A stretch of 41,796 bases of DNA, taken from the NCBI GenBank assembly GCA_025054695.1, contig JANWZI010000023.1:1-41796 (forward strand), in the 5' to 3' direction. Positions 17,412 to 24,673 of this stretch are shown here, piece after piece (positions within the stretch are counted from its first letter, which is position 1; each line of letters begins with the position of its first letter). The stretch is from Myxococcota bacterium. Its GTDB lineage: Bacteria; Myxococcota_A; Polyangia; Polyangiales; JANWZI01. The notes under the pieces were generated by a model. The model had not been told where the DNA came from. It did not search any database and was given only the letters and a program-made list of their open reading frames with translations. A program made the position numbers and the translations under genes.

Positions 17412-17756
17412 TCAATGCCCGGGACGCAGCGATCCGAGCAGCGCCGCAATCTCGCTCTCGGCCTTCTTGTCACCCGCGGCGCGCGCCGCGGCCAGTCCAC
17501 GTTGGCAGAGATCGCGCGCCTGCTCGAGTCGGCCCAGCTCCACCGCCGTCTGCGCGGCCATGAGGTACGTCGGCACGTAGCCCGGATGGGCCTGCTGCAA
17601 CGCGACGAGCGCCTCGAGCGCCTCGACACACCGGCCCAGCCCTCGCAGTTCAAGCGCACGGGCGTAATAGGGAAAGGGATCGGCCGGGCACGTCGCGACA
17701 ATCCGCTCGAGGCGCTCGAGACGCTCGAGCTTGCGTCGCAGCGCCTCGTCGCTCAC
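17412..17756 (-). CDS. Small TPR-like helical protein
   Basis: 114 aa. After a basic, Leu/Arg-rich coiled start it shows two to three helical hairpins of TPR character (PFPYYARALELRGLGRCVEAL; YVPTYLMAAQTAVELGRLEQA; LCQRGLAAARAAGDKKAES). The GTG start overlaps the stop of the hpt gene by four bases (GTGA), so it is translated with it. It is the last gene of the leftward cluster containing SctS-SctT. Small TPR proteins serve as chaperones or scaffolds, and in type III secretion clusters they can be export chaperones; that role here is only a guess from the neighbours. Confidence 0.75.
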   Translation of the reverse strand: MSDEALRRKLERLERLERIVATCPADPFPYYARALELRGLGRCVEALEALVALQQAHPGYVPTYLMAAQTAVELGRLEQARDLCQRGLAAARAAGDKKAESEIAALLGSLRPGH

Positions 17757-18316
17757 GACCCGACCGCTCCCGACGTGCCCGTCGTGGCCGAAGGTCCCGG
17801 CTCGAGCACGCCGATGTACGGCAGGTTGCGGTACCGCTCCGCGTGGTCGAGCCCGTAGCCGACGACGAACACGTCGTCGACCGTGAATCCGAGCCAGTCG
17901 ATGGGAACGACGATGCGCGTGCGCGCGGGCTTGTGCAGCAGCGCCGCGACACGCAGCGAGCGCGGCCGCCGCGTGCGCAGGTTGTCGAGCAGGTACGCCA
18001 TCGTCAGTCCCGTGTCGACGATGTCCTCGACGACGATCACGTCGCGTCCCTCGATCGATCGGCTCAAGTCGCTCGTGATCTGCACGACCCCGCTGGTCTC
18101 GGTGCCATCTCCGTACGAGCGCAGGCCCAGAAAGTCCACGGTCAACGGCAGATCGATCCGCCGGGCCAGGTCGGCGGCGAACACGAAACTGCCCTTGAGC
18201 ACGACGACGAGCACCAGGTCCTGCCCCCGGCACGCGGACGTGATCTGCGCGCCCATCTGCGCGACGCGCTCCTGGAGGCGCGTCTCGTCGAAGAGCACCT
18301 TGACGCGTTCGGTCAC
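17753..18316 (-). CDS. hpt: Hypoxanthine phosphoribosyltransferase
   Basis: 187 aa, the usual length. The PRPP-binding loop VVEDIVDTGLTM (about 95-106) is intact, with the substrate loop VVLKGSFVFAADL (about 38-50) and the C-terminal FTVDDVFVVGYGLD strand typical of HPRT. It salvages hypoxanthine and guanine to IMP and GMP using PRPP in the cytoplasm. The GTG start overlaps the sctT stop (GTGA), and its stop overlaps the TPR gene start, so this housekeeping gene is embedded in a unit with type III export-gate genes. The C-terminus after residue 170 is Ser/Gly/Thr-rich and probably loose. Confidence 0.95.
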   Translation of the reverse strand: MTERVKVLFDETRLQERVAQMGAQITSACRGQDLVLVVVLKGSFVFAADLARRIDLPLTVDFLGLRSYGDGTETSGVVQITSDLSRSIEGRDVIVVEDIVDTGLTMAYLLDNLRTRRPRSLRVAALLHKPARTRIVVPIDWLGFTVDDVFVVGYGLDHAERYRNLPYIGVLEPGPSATTGTSGAVGS

Positions 18317-19134
18317 GGCCCGCGCACCGACCCGCCGAGGACTAGATCGATCGCGGCGCGCAGGCCAGCCTCCACGGCCCCGGGAACGAGCTCGACGAGC
18401 GCGCGCGCCGCGAGCAGCACCGCCAGCAGCCCGACCGCCGCGCGCAGAGGCATGCCGGCGAAAAAGACCGGAATCTGGGGCGCCGCGCGCGCGAGCAGCC
18501 CGAGCGCGATTTCAACGGCGACCAGCGCGACCGCGGCCGGAGCCGTGATCGAGAGCGAGAGCGCCACGGCGTCCCCGAACAGCCGCGCGACTCCGAGCGC
18601 GGCGGCCCCCGCGTCGAGCTGCGCCGCGGGCCCCCCGACGGGGAGCGTCACGAACGAGCGACCGAGCGCCCCCAACGCGAGCACATGTCCGCCGAGCGCG
18701 CAAAAGACGGCGACGGCGAGCAGCAGCTTGAGGTCTCCGACGGGGCTGGTGCGTTCCCCCGTGGGCGGCGCGATGACCTCGGACATCGCCGCGCCACGCC
18801 ACGTGTCGACGAGCCGCCCCGCCCAGTCGAACGCGAAGAACGGGAGCGCCGTGACGATCGCGAAGAGCAGCCCGACGACGACCTCGCGCCCCGAGAGCGC
18901 GACGAGCGTCACGGCAGCCGTGGGGACCTCGGGAGCCGCGGCCGCGGCCGAAGGATACATCGCGACCGTCAGGGCGAGGAGCAGAGCCGTGCGAAACACG
19001 ACGGGCGCTCCCTTCGGTGTGAGCCACGGCGCGAGCAGGGCAAGCGGGGCGAGCCGCATCGCGACGAGCCAGCCGACGGCGAGGGCACGACCGATGGCCT
19101 CGGAGCCTCCGAGCCAGTCAATGAGCCGGTCCAC
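18313..19134 (-). CDS. sctT: Type III export gate protein SctT/FliR family
   Basis: 273 aa, close to the family norm of about 260. Several hydrophobic helices are spaced as in FliR/SctT/EscT: a start WLVAMRLAPLALLAPWL, then ALLLALTVAMYPS, EVVVGLLFAIVTALPFFAFDWAG with the cytoplasmic DTWRGAAMSE segment that follows in this family, and ALSLSITAPAAVALVAVEIALGLLARAAP. This is an inner-membrane core part of the flagellar or non-flagellar type III secretion export gate. GTG 19134 was chosen because it follows the sctS stop by one base; a longer frame would run through sctS. Only SctS and SctT are here; SctR, SctU, the ATPase and the needle genes are not in the window. Confidence 0.85.
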   Translation of the reverse strand: MDRLIDWLGGSEAIGRALAVGWLVAMRLAPLALLAPWLTPKGAPVVFRTALLLALTVAMYPSAAAAAPEVPTAAVTLVALSGREVVVGLLFAIVTALPFFAFDWAGRLVDTWRGAAMSEVIAPPTGERTSPVGDLKLLLAVAVFCALGGHVLALGALGRSFVTLPVGGPAAQLDAGAAALGVARLFGDAVALSLSITAPAAVALVAVEIALGLLARAAPQIPVFFAGMPLRAAVGLLAVLLAARALVELVPGAVEAGLRAAIDLVLGGSVRGP

Positions 19135-19135
19135 G

Positions 19136-19405
19136 TCAAGGCACGAGCGAGGGGATGGCGCTCCACAGCTGCGTCGTGAAACGCACGAGCTCGGCACCCA
19201 TCCACGGCCCCCCGACGGCGAGCGCAATCGCCACGGCGACGAGCTTTGGAACGAAGGCGAGGGCTTGCTCCTGAACCTGCGTCACGGCCTGGGCGAGGCC
19301 GATGACGAGCCCCACGCCTAGGCTGACGAGCAACGACGGGGCCGAAACGAGTAGCACCAGGTAGAGCGTCTCGGCCGTCAGGCGCCCCAATTCCGCTGCA
19401 AGCAC
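19136..19405 (-). CDS. sctS: Type III export gate protein SctS/FliQ family
   Basis: 89 aa, exactly the usual size of FliQ/SctS. It has two hydrophobic helices (LYLVLLVSAPSLLVSLGVGLV and LAFVPKLVAVAIALAVGG) joined by the conserved amphipathic loop GLAQAVTQVQEQALAF, the diagnostic part of the family. It packs with SctR and SctT in the inner-membrane export gate of type III systems. The GTG start gives the normal length; the longer frame upstream reads through the array 6 repeat and is rejected. It is directly followed by sctT. It is less certain whether this is a flagellar or a virulence-type copy; non-flagellar is likelier as no flagellar gene is seen. Confidence 0.85.
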   Translation of the reverse strand: MLAAELGRLTAETLYLVLLVSAPSLLVSLGVGLVIGLAQAVTQVQEQALAFVPKLVAVAIALAVGGPWMGAELVRFTTQLWSAIPSLVP

Positions 19406-19496
19406 GGCGGGCAGGATACCGCCGTTCGCGGTCGACCGGCGCCGTATCCCGAACCCGACGCACGTCGGCGGTTCTGTGGCTCGACCGTAGGCTTTT

Positions 19497-19522
19497 GACA
19501 GCGGCGGCCATTTGGGTTGATC
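19497..19522 (+). repeat. Array-end motif left of array 6
   Basis: GACAGCGG (19497-19504), ten bases, then GGTTGATC (19515-19522). This has the same 8+10+8 spacing as GACGGCAG...GGTCGATG at 11136-11161, with 6 of 8 and 6 of 8 identical bases in the two blocks, and it also precedes a TCGGNC array. It supports a shared element end. Confidence 0.5.
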
Positions 19523-19528
19523 GCGACT

Positions 19529-19580
19529 TCGACTCGGACTCGGGCTCGGACTCGGACTCGGGCCCAGACTCAGACTCGGG
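19529..19580 (+). repeat. TCGGNC hexamer array (array 6)
   Basis: About eight units lying between the tail-anchored protein gene (upstream, leftward) and sctS. On the leftward sense it lies after the end of one gene and about 120 bases before the start of the next. The other bases of this 249-base gap show only the left end motif at 19497-19522. Confidence 0.82.
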
Positions 19581-19654
19581 TTTTGATCGCCGCGAGATGA
19601 CACATGGGCACGTCGGGGACGGAGGCGGGTGCCCGAGATCAACGACGGTCGGCA

Positions 19655-19996
19655 TCAGCCCTTGAGCCACCGCACCAGGGCGTAGACGAGAGCTCCGACC
19701 GAGAGCGCGAGCACGACGGTGGTGCCCCAGCCGAGCCCGCCTGGCCGGCCCTCTGCCGACCTCGAGCCCGGCCCCGCCGCGCGAGCCGACGCAGGACCCG
19801 CTGCCACGACGACCTTCGACGGATCGTCTCCGCCCACGTCGCGCGTAGTCGCGGCTACCTCGTGGCGCGCTCCCCCTGCCTGCGAAGGGTCGATCCCGGC
19901 GGCTTCGAGCGCGGCCTCCTCCCACACCGTGGTGGGCTCGTCCGCCGCGTGCGACTCGCGCTCACGCTGCGGAGGCCGCTCCGACACGGCGCACAT
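19655..19996 (-). CDS. Small tail-anchored membrane protein of unknown function
   Basis: 113 aa, not recognised. A polar, Glu/Ala/Gly-rich disordered region (about 1-90) is followed by one C-terminal membrane helix (GWGTTVVLALSVGALVYALVRW) with a short basic end, a tail-anchored layout. ATG 19996 was preferred over GTG 20050, because the extra N-terminal residues look like random GC-rich sequence. It lies upstream of sctS, separated by the array 6 repeat, and downstream of the small lipoprotein gene, in the same direction as both. A link with the export gate is possible but not shown. Confidence 0.6.
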   Translation of the reverse strand: MCAVSERPPQRERESHAADEPTTVWEEAALEAAGIDPSQAGGARHEVAATTRDVGGDDPSKVVVAAGPASARAAGPGSRSAEGRPGGLGWGTTVVLALSVGALVYALVRWLKG

Positions 19997-20110
19997 TGTC
20001 TCAGGTCGTGGAGTCGAGGGCCAGTTCGCGAGCCCTCGGCAGCAAGGCACCGAGCTTCCCGCGCCGGAGGGAGCGTTCCGCCACGGATCCCATCGCGGAC
20101 CAACCAGCCC

Positions 20111-20620
20111 TCAAGGCGATTCGCCCGACCCCGATGCGCGCCGGCTGCGCTCTTCCCCCCGTAACGGCCGGATCGCGTTCAGCCGTGCGTGCAGCTCGAC
20201 GATCTCTTCGAGCGCGCGACGCTCCTGCGCGACGGCCTCGACCACGGGCAACGACTCGATCTCGCCTCCCTCGAGCGCGACCGCCAGGCGCTCGAGTGCA
20301 TCCCTTCGCATGGCGACCGCCCGCCTCCATCGCGTGTGCAGCTCGCGACCCTCCGCGCTTCGAGGCCGCCACGCTTCGATCCGCTCGAGCATCCGTCGAG
20401 CCGCGGGGATCGCGGCCGCGCGCAGCCGCTGCGCCGCGAGGAACGGACGTCGCTCGGCGATCGCACGGTCGACCTCGGTCATGGGGCCCGCGAGCTCGTC
20501 GTGCGCGAGCAGGGCCTGCATGGCGCGCGCATCCTCGACGAGGCGAGGATCGGGCTCGTCGGCCCCGTCGCGCGCACACGCGAGCAGGGCGAGCGCGGTG
20601 AGCATCGCGAGCCGATGCAC
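20111..20620 (-). CDS. Small helical lipoprotein of unknown function
   Basis: 169 aa from GTG 20620. The N-terminus is a lipoprotein signal (LTALALLAC, lipobox LLAC with Cys at about residue 15). The rest is nearly all helix, rich in Arg, Glu, Ala and Leu (for example ERLAVALEGGEIESL then ERRALEEIVELHARL), likely a coiled coil on the periplasmic face of a membrane. The C-terminus is basic and Ser/Gly-rich. GTG 20620 leaves seven bases after the hydrolase stop; a start at 20635 would overlap it. No family was recognised. Confidence 0.65.
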   Translation of the reverse strand: MHRLAMLTALALLACARDGADEPDPRLVEDARAMQALLAHDELAGPMTEVDRAIAERRPFLAAQRLRAAAIPAARRMLERIEAWRPRSAEGRELHTRWRRAVAMRRDALERLAVALEGGEIESLPVVEAVAQERRALEEIVELHARLNAIRPLRGEERSRRASGSGESP

Positions 20621-20627
20621 GCCGCCC

Positions 20628-21518
20628 TCAGCCACCCGTCAGGCCGCGTTCCGCGAGGAACTTTTCAATGCGCAGGTTGACCAGCTCCGGGTATTCGACG
20701 GCGACGTAGTGTGTGCCACCGGGCACGACGAGCAGCTCGGCTCCGCCGATCGCGCGCGCCATGCGCTCGGCCGCGCGCGGTGGCGTGAACCGGTCGTGCT
20801 CACCGCAGATGACCAGCGTCGGGACGTCCACCGCGGCAAGCACGTCCGTCGCGTCGTGCTCGCCGAGACGCTCCAGAATGCCCAGGTACACCCGCATGTC
20901 GAGATCGGCGAACGAGCGCGCCAGCTCGTGCCACAGCGCATCGTCCAGTGTCGGCGCCGCCAGCCCGAGCCGCTTCGCCCACGAAACGAGCTCGGGCCAA
21001 CGCACCACGCGCTGCGTGATCCGTTGCGTCCAGCCCGGAACGGCACGGGCCGCGCCGAGCAGCCACGGCACCGAACGCTGCACGATCGGACCTCCACCGG
21101 CGAGCTCCGCCCACGGGCGTCCGGGGACACCGTTGGCGAGAACGAGCCCCGCGACGCGCTCCGGAACGCGCCGGAACAGCTCGAGCCCTACCTGAACGCC
21201 CATCGACCAGCCGACGACGACGACGCGATCGATCCCCTCGGCGTCGAGCACGTGGAGCGCGTCACGAACGTGATCGAGAACGCCGATGGCGTCGGGGCGC
21301 GCCGGCGGCCCGGAACGGTACAGGCCGCGATAGTCCCACGAGACGAAGCGCAACCGACCCGCGAAATGCTCGATCTGCCGGCGCCACGCCATCCAACTCC
21401 CGCCGAGTCCATTGGCCAGCAGGACGGGCAACCCTTCGCCGACGACGTGGTAGGCGATGTCGGTCCCGTCGAACGAGCGAACACGACGTTCGAGGACACG
21501 CCTTCCTCGCACGAGCAT
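20628..21518 (-). CDS. Alpha/beta-hydrolase fold protein
   Basis: 296 aa from ATG 21518. Oxyanion region LLANGLGGS near 33-41, nucleophile elbow GWSMG with S105, acid D242 in CGEHDRFTPP and base H270 in GGTHY give a complete catalytic triad. The lid region (about 130-215) is rich in Trp, Arg and Leu. It is probably a cytoplasmic esterase, lipase-like or epoxide-hydrolase-like enzyme; the substrate cannot be told. A 20-residue longer form from 21578 is possible, but no ribosome binding site favours it. It is first of the leftward cluster that ends with the TPR gene and shares a 240-base divergent gap with the rightward Pro-rich gene. Confidence 0.82.
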   Translation of the reverse strand: MLVRGRRVLERRVRSFDGTDIAYHVVGEGLPVLLANGLGGSWMAWRRQIEHFAGRLRFVSWDYRGLYRSGPPARPDAIGVLDHVRDALHVLDAEGIDRVVVVGWSMGVQVGLELFRRVPERVAGLVLANGVPGRPWAELAGGGPIVQRSVPWLLGAARAVPGWTQRITQRVVRWPELVSWAKRLGLAAPTLDDALWHELARSFADLDMRVYLGILERLGEHDATDVLAAVDVPTLVICGEHDRFTPPRAAERMARAIGGAELLVVPGGTHYVAVEYPELVNLRIEKFLAERGLTGG

Positions 21519-21690
21519 CGCGAGACGTGACGATAACGCACCTGCCCGCACGGGCTCACGTTCGCCGTGCCGGTGCACGTCGAACGCCGCGAGCGGATCG
21601 CCGTCGCACCATCCCCGGTCGACTTGCCCCCGCGAGGCTCGCGCAACGTCGCGGACGCCGCATCGTTCCCGTCGCGACGCGAGCGTCCAG

Positions 21691-21720
21691 TTGACGCGCC
21701 GCCGCGAGCGAGGATACGTT
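21691..21720 (+). promoter_or_regulatory. Candidate promoter of the Pro-rich membrane protein gene
   Basis: TTGACG (21691-21696), 18 bases, then TACGTT (21715-21720) followed by CGC. The layout equals that before the hybrid kinase gene. It predicts a leader of about 30 bases before ATG 21759. Confidence 0.45.
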
Positions 21721-21758
21721 CGCGCCTCGTCCGGCGGGGCGCGACACGTGGAACCTCG

Positions 21759-23060
21759 ATGTCCGACGACAAGAAGCCGAAAAACATCAAGGATCTGAAG
21801 GCGCGACTCGGGCGTACGATCGCCCCTGGACAGCAGGGGGCGGCAATTCCACCTCCCGCGGTGTCGACTCCGCAGCCCGCGGCCCCCCTAACGGCTACGC
21901 CAGCGCCTGCGGCCAGACCCGCGCCCGCTTCGTCCCCGTCGGCACGCCCGCCGGCGCCGACGCCCGGGCCCGTTGCCACTCCGATGCCGGTGCCGGCTCC
22001 CATCCCGGCGCCCGTGCCCACCCCGATTCCTCCGCCCGCCGCACCACCCGTTCCCGGGCTCTTCGGACCCGCTGCGGTTCCACCGCCTCCGTTCGCGCAA
22101 CCTCAACCGGCGCGACCGAAGACGGCCGATCCATTCGGTGCGGTCGCGACCGCCGCTCCCGCAGTGCAGGAGGTCCGCCTCGTCGTCGACGACAAGCCCG
22201 TCGAGGACGCCGAGGTCGGACGGAAGCGTCGTGGGCGCGTCGCGATCCTCCTCGGCGCGGGCCTGATCGTTGGCCTCCTGCTGGGCTACGCAGGGGGTCG
22301 CACGATGGGCGACCGCAACATGTTCAACCTCGCGCTGCAGGACGGCAAGGACCTGTATCAGCACGTGCGGACCGCGTCCGAAACCATCAACAAGGCCAAA
22401 CGGTACATCGATGCGGCGACCGCCGCCGCGCGGGGCGGCCCGGGCCGGCCCCCGACGGTGGACAGGCAGGCCATCGAAGCGCTGCGCGCGCTCGAGCAAC
22501 CCGTCCGGGCCCAGCACTTCTCCCGCAAGCGCTACTCGGCGTTCCAGCCGGAGACCGTCGACGCGCTGTTCAACTGGTTTACGAACACCGTCAAGCTGTG
22601 GGAGTTGTTCGAACGGCTCAACGTCCGCACGGCGGGCCAGGCTGCGTCGCGCATCAACGAATCGTGCCGGGCGACTCAGAACGTGGTCACACCGAGCGGC
22701 TGCGCGCTCGAGCGCGTCGAGGATCGGATCCTGTGCGCCATGGTCTTCGTCACCTTCCCCGGCGAGGGTGAGGATCCGACGAAGGTCAAGGTCCGATCGC
22801 AGATCACGTCGGCGCAGCAGTTCGACCGCACACTGTTCAACGGCCAGCAAGACGTGCTCGAGTCGCCGAGCAAGTACGTGATCCTCACCAATCCTGAGCA
22901 CAGCCTCGGCGTGCTCGGCGCGCCGGCGAGCGAGTGCGCGCTCTATCAGGCCCTCATCCTCGAAGCCAATCAGCTCATGAACGAGACCCTCGAGGCCCAA
23001 GGAAGACTCGAGCGCGGGCTGGGTGATGTGGCTTCCCTCGAGCCCTTACTGGCCTTCTGA
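21759..23060 (+). CDS. Pro/Ala-rich single-pass membrane protein of unknown function
   Basis: 433 aa, not recognised. A charged cytoplasmic start (MSDDKKPKNIKDLKARLG) leads into a Pro/Ala/Val-rich linker (about 25-140). One membrane helix follows near 172-190 (VAILLGAGLIVGLLLGYAGG) with a KRRGR stop-transfer flank on its N side, so the C-terminal 240 residues should be outside. That part is helical and contains Cys in ESCRATQNVVTPSGCALE, RILCAMVF and ASECALYQ, enough for two disulphides. The start was chosen because it follows the promoter candidate and begins the charged motif. Its stop overlaps the converging lipoprotein gene by 15 bases, with no room for a terminator hairpin between them. 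Confidence 0.75.
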   Translation: MSDDKKPKNIKDLKARLGRTIAPGQQGAAIPPPAVSTPQPAAPLTATPAPAARPAPASSPSARPPAPTPGPVATPMPVPAPIPAPVPTPIPPPAAPPVPGLFGPAAVPPPPFAQPQPARPKTADPFGAVATAAPAVQEVRLVVDDKPVEDAEVGRKRRGRVAILLGAGLIVGLLLGYAGGRTMGDRNMFNLALQDGKDLYQHVRTASETINKAKRYIDAATAAARGGPGRPPTVDRQAIEALRALEQPVRAQHFSRKRYSAFQPETVDALFNWFTNTVKLWELFERLNVRTAGQAASRINESCRATQNVVTPSGCALERVEDRILCAMVFVTFPGEGEDPTKVKVRSQITSAQQFDRTLFNGQQDVLESPSKYVILTNPEHSLGVLGAPASECALYQALILEANQLMNETLEAQGRLERGLGDVASLEPLLAF

Positions 23061-24194
23061 CGCACCCCGCGCCGTCGCGCCCGGACAGTTTCCGGTCGGG
23101 CGGAAACCGGGCCCGATGCCACCCCAGCGCGCGCGCTGCCCCGTCATGAGAACCCAGGCGGAAATCGCATCGCACCGCACGCCGGGCCCGCCGGTGCCGG
23201 GGCGGCTGCGCACGTCCGCGATCACGTCGAGCTGGGTCTCGAGCAGGTCGTACTGGGCCGATCCCGGGCAAACTCCGACGGCCTGTGCGCTCTGCGCGAT
23301 GTCGACGACGGCCCAGCGTCCGCCGAGGGTCGCTTCGATACGCCCATCGACCAGGCGGCCAACGAGCAGGCCGTCGGTGATGCGGACGAGCACACCGTTG
23401 GTCGCGCCGATGAACACGATCTCGGTTCGGTCAGGAAGTCGGACGACCAGCGCGCCGTTCGCGACATAGGCGTTGTCGTCGACGAGCAACGGGCTGCGCG
23501 GATCCCCGCCGGCAAAGTTGTCGTCTCTCGCGAAGAGCCAGTCCTCCCCGTCCCACGCAGGAGGCATCGGTTCCCGACCGTCGAGGAGCACCGGCGTCAT
23601 TCCGTCGTAGCGAACCTCCGGTGGAGCCTTCTCTCCCTCGCTCGTACCCCAGGAGCTGACCCCGACCCACACCCGCACGCGCGGATCGTCTGCGTCACCG
23701 TTCCACCCGCTGACGTGAACGAGGACCGCGCCTCTGCCCGCGGCCTGGTGATCGCGCGCCACCTGCTCCAGATCGGGCACCGCGAGCTGCACGAACGGAT
23801 AGAACGTCCGACCGAACGCGTTGTCGATACCACCCTCGCCGTCGATTTCGCGGCTGCTCGTGATGCGCGGCGGCACGCACTCGGCCTCGAAGTCCGGTGG
23901 ACGCGTGCAGTACCCGTCCATGTCGAAGCCGGTCGTGCGCCACAGCTCTCCGCTCTGCTCGAGCACGACGTCGCGCAGCGCCCAGAACACGGGACCCACA
24001 TCCACTCCATCGTCCTCGCGCTGGGGGCGGTCGGGAGGAACACGTCGGGGACCGCACTCGACCGGCCAGGTCGAGCCCCCATCGCGTCGTACGTCGAGCA
24101 GCGCGGGATCGTAGACGCGACACGCACACACCGACGCGAGCGCCACACAACCCCACCACTGAGCGCAACGCCGCCCGCGTCCCGGCTCCTGCAC
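23046..24194 (-). CDS. Lipoprotein of unknown function, paralogue of the gene at 24674-25792
   Basis: 382 aa from GTG 24194. A short signal with lipobox-like end (SVCAC) is followed by RVYDPALLD. Compared with the neighbour at 24674-25792 it shares, in the same order: VYDP-LL, LRDV-L-Q, WRTTGFD-DG-C, DGEGGIDN-FG, DDPRV-V, DDNAYV, GRWA--DI-Q-A, VG-CPGS-QY, and PGTGGPGV-C-AIS. The two are therefore tandem duplicates. Cys residues at equal places (for example in CPGS and after GPGV) suggest conserved disulphides. The fold and function are unknown; the repeated DGEGG and WDGEDW-like acidic motifs could bind a metal or glycan. It converges on the Pro-rich protein gene and overlaps it by 15 bases. 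Confidence 0.78.
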   Translation of the reverse strand: MQEPGRGRRCAQWWGCVALASVCACRVYDPALLDVRRDGGSTWPVECGPRRVPPDRPQREDDGVDVGPVFWALRDVVLEQSGELWRTTGFDMDGYCTRPPDFEAECVPPRITSSREIDGEGGIDNAFGRTFYPFVQLAVPDLEQVARDHQAAGRGAVLVHVSGWNGDADDPRVRVWVGVSSWGTSEGEKAPPEVRYDGMTPVLLDGREPMPPAWDGEDWLFARDDNFAGGDPRSPLLVDDNAYVANGALVVRLPDRTEIVFIGATNGVLVRITDGLLVGRLVDGRIEATLGGRWAVVDIAQSAQAVGVCPGSAQYDLLETQLDVIADVRSRPGTGGPGVRCDAISAWVLMTGQRARWGGIGPGFRPTGNCPGATARGASEGQ

Positions 24195-24203
24195 GCTAGC
24201 ACC

Positions 24204-24209
24204 ATGATA
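24204..24209 (-). promoter_or_regulatory. Candidate -10 box of the downstream lipoprotein gene
   Basis: On the minus strand TATCAT (five of six bases of TATAAT) ends nine bases before GTG 24194, again close enough for a leaderless or near-leaderless transcript. No -35 is obvious. The gene also has TAGCGT overlapping its start codon, which was not chosen. Confidence 0.35.
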
Positions 24210-24380
24210 CGCGCCGGCATGGGAGAGGGGAATCGCTCGGGCTGCCAGCGCCCCCGTACGCCGACGCCGAGGCTCGACGAGCGTGGCGAGGAGTCCGCGA
24301 GACCGAGTCGGATGACGAGCTGGAGGCTTGTCCGCACCCGAGACCGCGCCCGAGTCCGAGCCCCGGCGACGGTCACCGTC

Positions 24381-24408
24381 GGTCGACGTTGCCGACGGGG
24401 GTTGCGAA
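24381..24408. repeat. 28-base flank shared with arrays 2 and 8
   Basis: Next to array 7 this 28-base segment begins GGTCGACG and ends TTGCGAA. It aligns without gaps to the complement of 11232-11259 (23 of 28 identical by hand count) and of 30846-30873 (21 of 28). In all three places the TGCGA end abuts the hexamer array and the GGTCGA end faces outward. None of the 28 bases is itself a hexamer repeat. Confidence 0.65.
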
Positions 24409-24592
24409 CTCGAGACCGAGACCGAGACCGAGTCCGAGTCCGAATCCGCGTCCGATTCCAAGTCCGATCCCGACTCCGAGTCCGTGTCCGTGTCCGAGTC
24501 AGAGACCGAGACCGAGTCCAAGCCTGAGCCTGAGCCCGCGTCCGAGGCCATCACCGTGCGCCAGACCGAATCGGAGTCCGAGTCCGAGAGCG
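24407..24592 (-). repeat. GNCCGA hexamer array (array 7)
   Basis: About thirty units in GNCCGA orientation, well kept at the left end (GACCGA, GTCCGA) and more worn near 24540-24575. It lies between the two tandem lipoprotein genes, just after the upstream gene's stop in the leftward sense. Confidence 0.85.
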
Positions 24593-24673
24593 CGCGTGTT
24601 CTTCCAGCCGCGAGAGCGAGTCCCACGCGCATCGATCCCTGGGACAGGACCGCGCATCAACTGGACCACGTCT

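Larger units (their letters stand above)
24195..24673. other. 479-base gap: long hexamer array and lipoprotein promoter
   Basis: There is no credible gene in this gap between two leftward paralogous lipoprotein genes. It holds array 7 (24407-24592), its conserved 28-base flank (24381-24408), a smaller worn array patch near 24338-24361 and a -10-like box beside the downstream gene. Long frames on both strands arise only because the hexamer has no stop codons. Confidence 0.6.

Noticed and set aside
19406..19642. N-terminal extension of SctS through array 6
   Set aside because: The extension is array and flank sequence. Starting at GTG 19405 gives the exact family length of 89 residues.
21567..21758. 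Longer start for the Pro-rich membrane protein
   Set aside because: The extra residues are random-looking basic sequence and contain the promoter candidate at 21691-21720.
23046..23110. Hairpin between the converging Pro-rich and lipoprotein genes as a terminator
   Set aside because: The genes overlap by 15 bases, and the GC-rich inverted segment near 23085-23115 lies inside the lipoprotein coding region without a T run.
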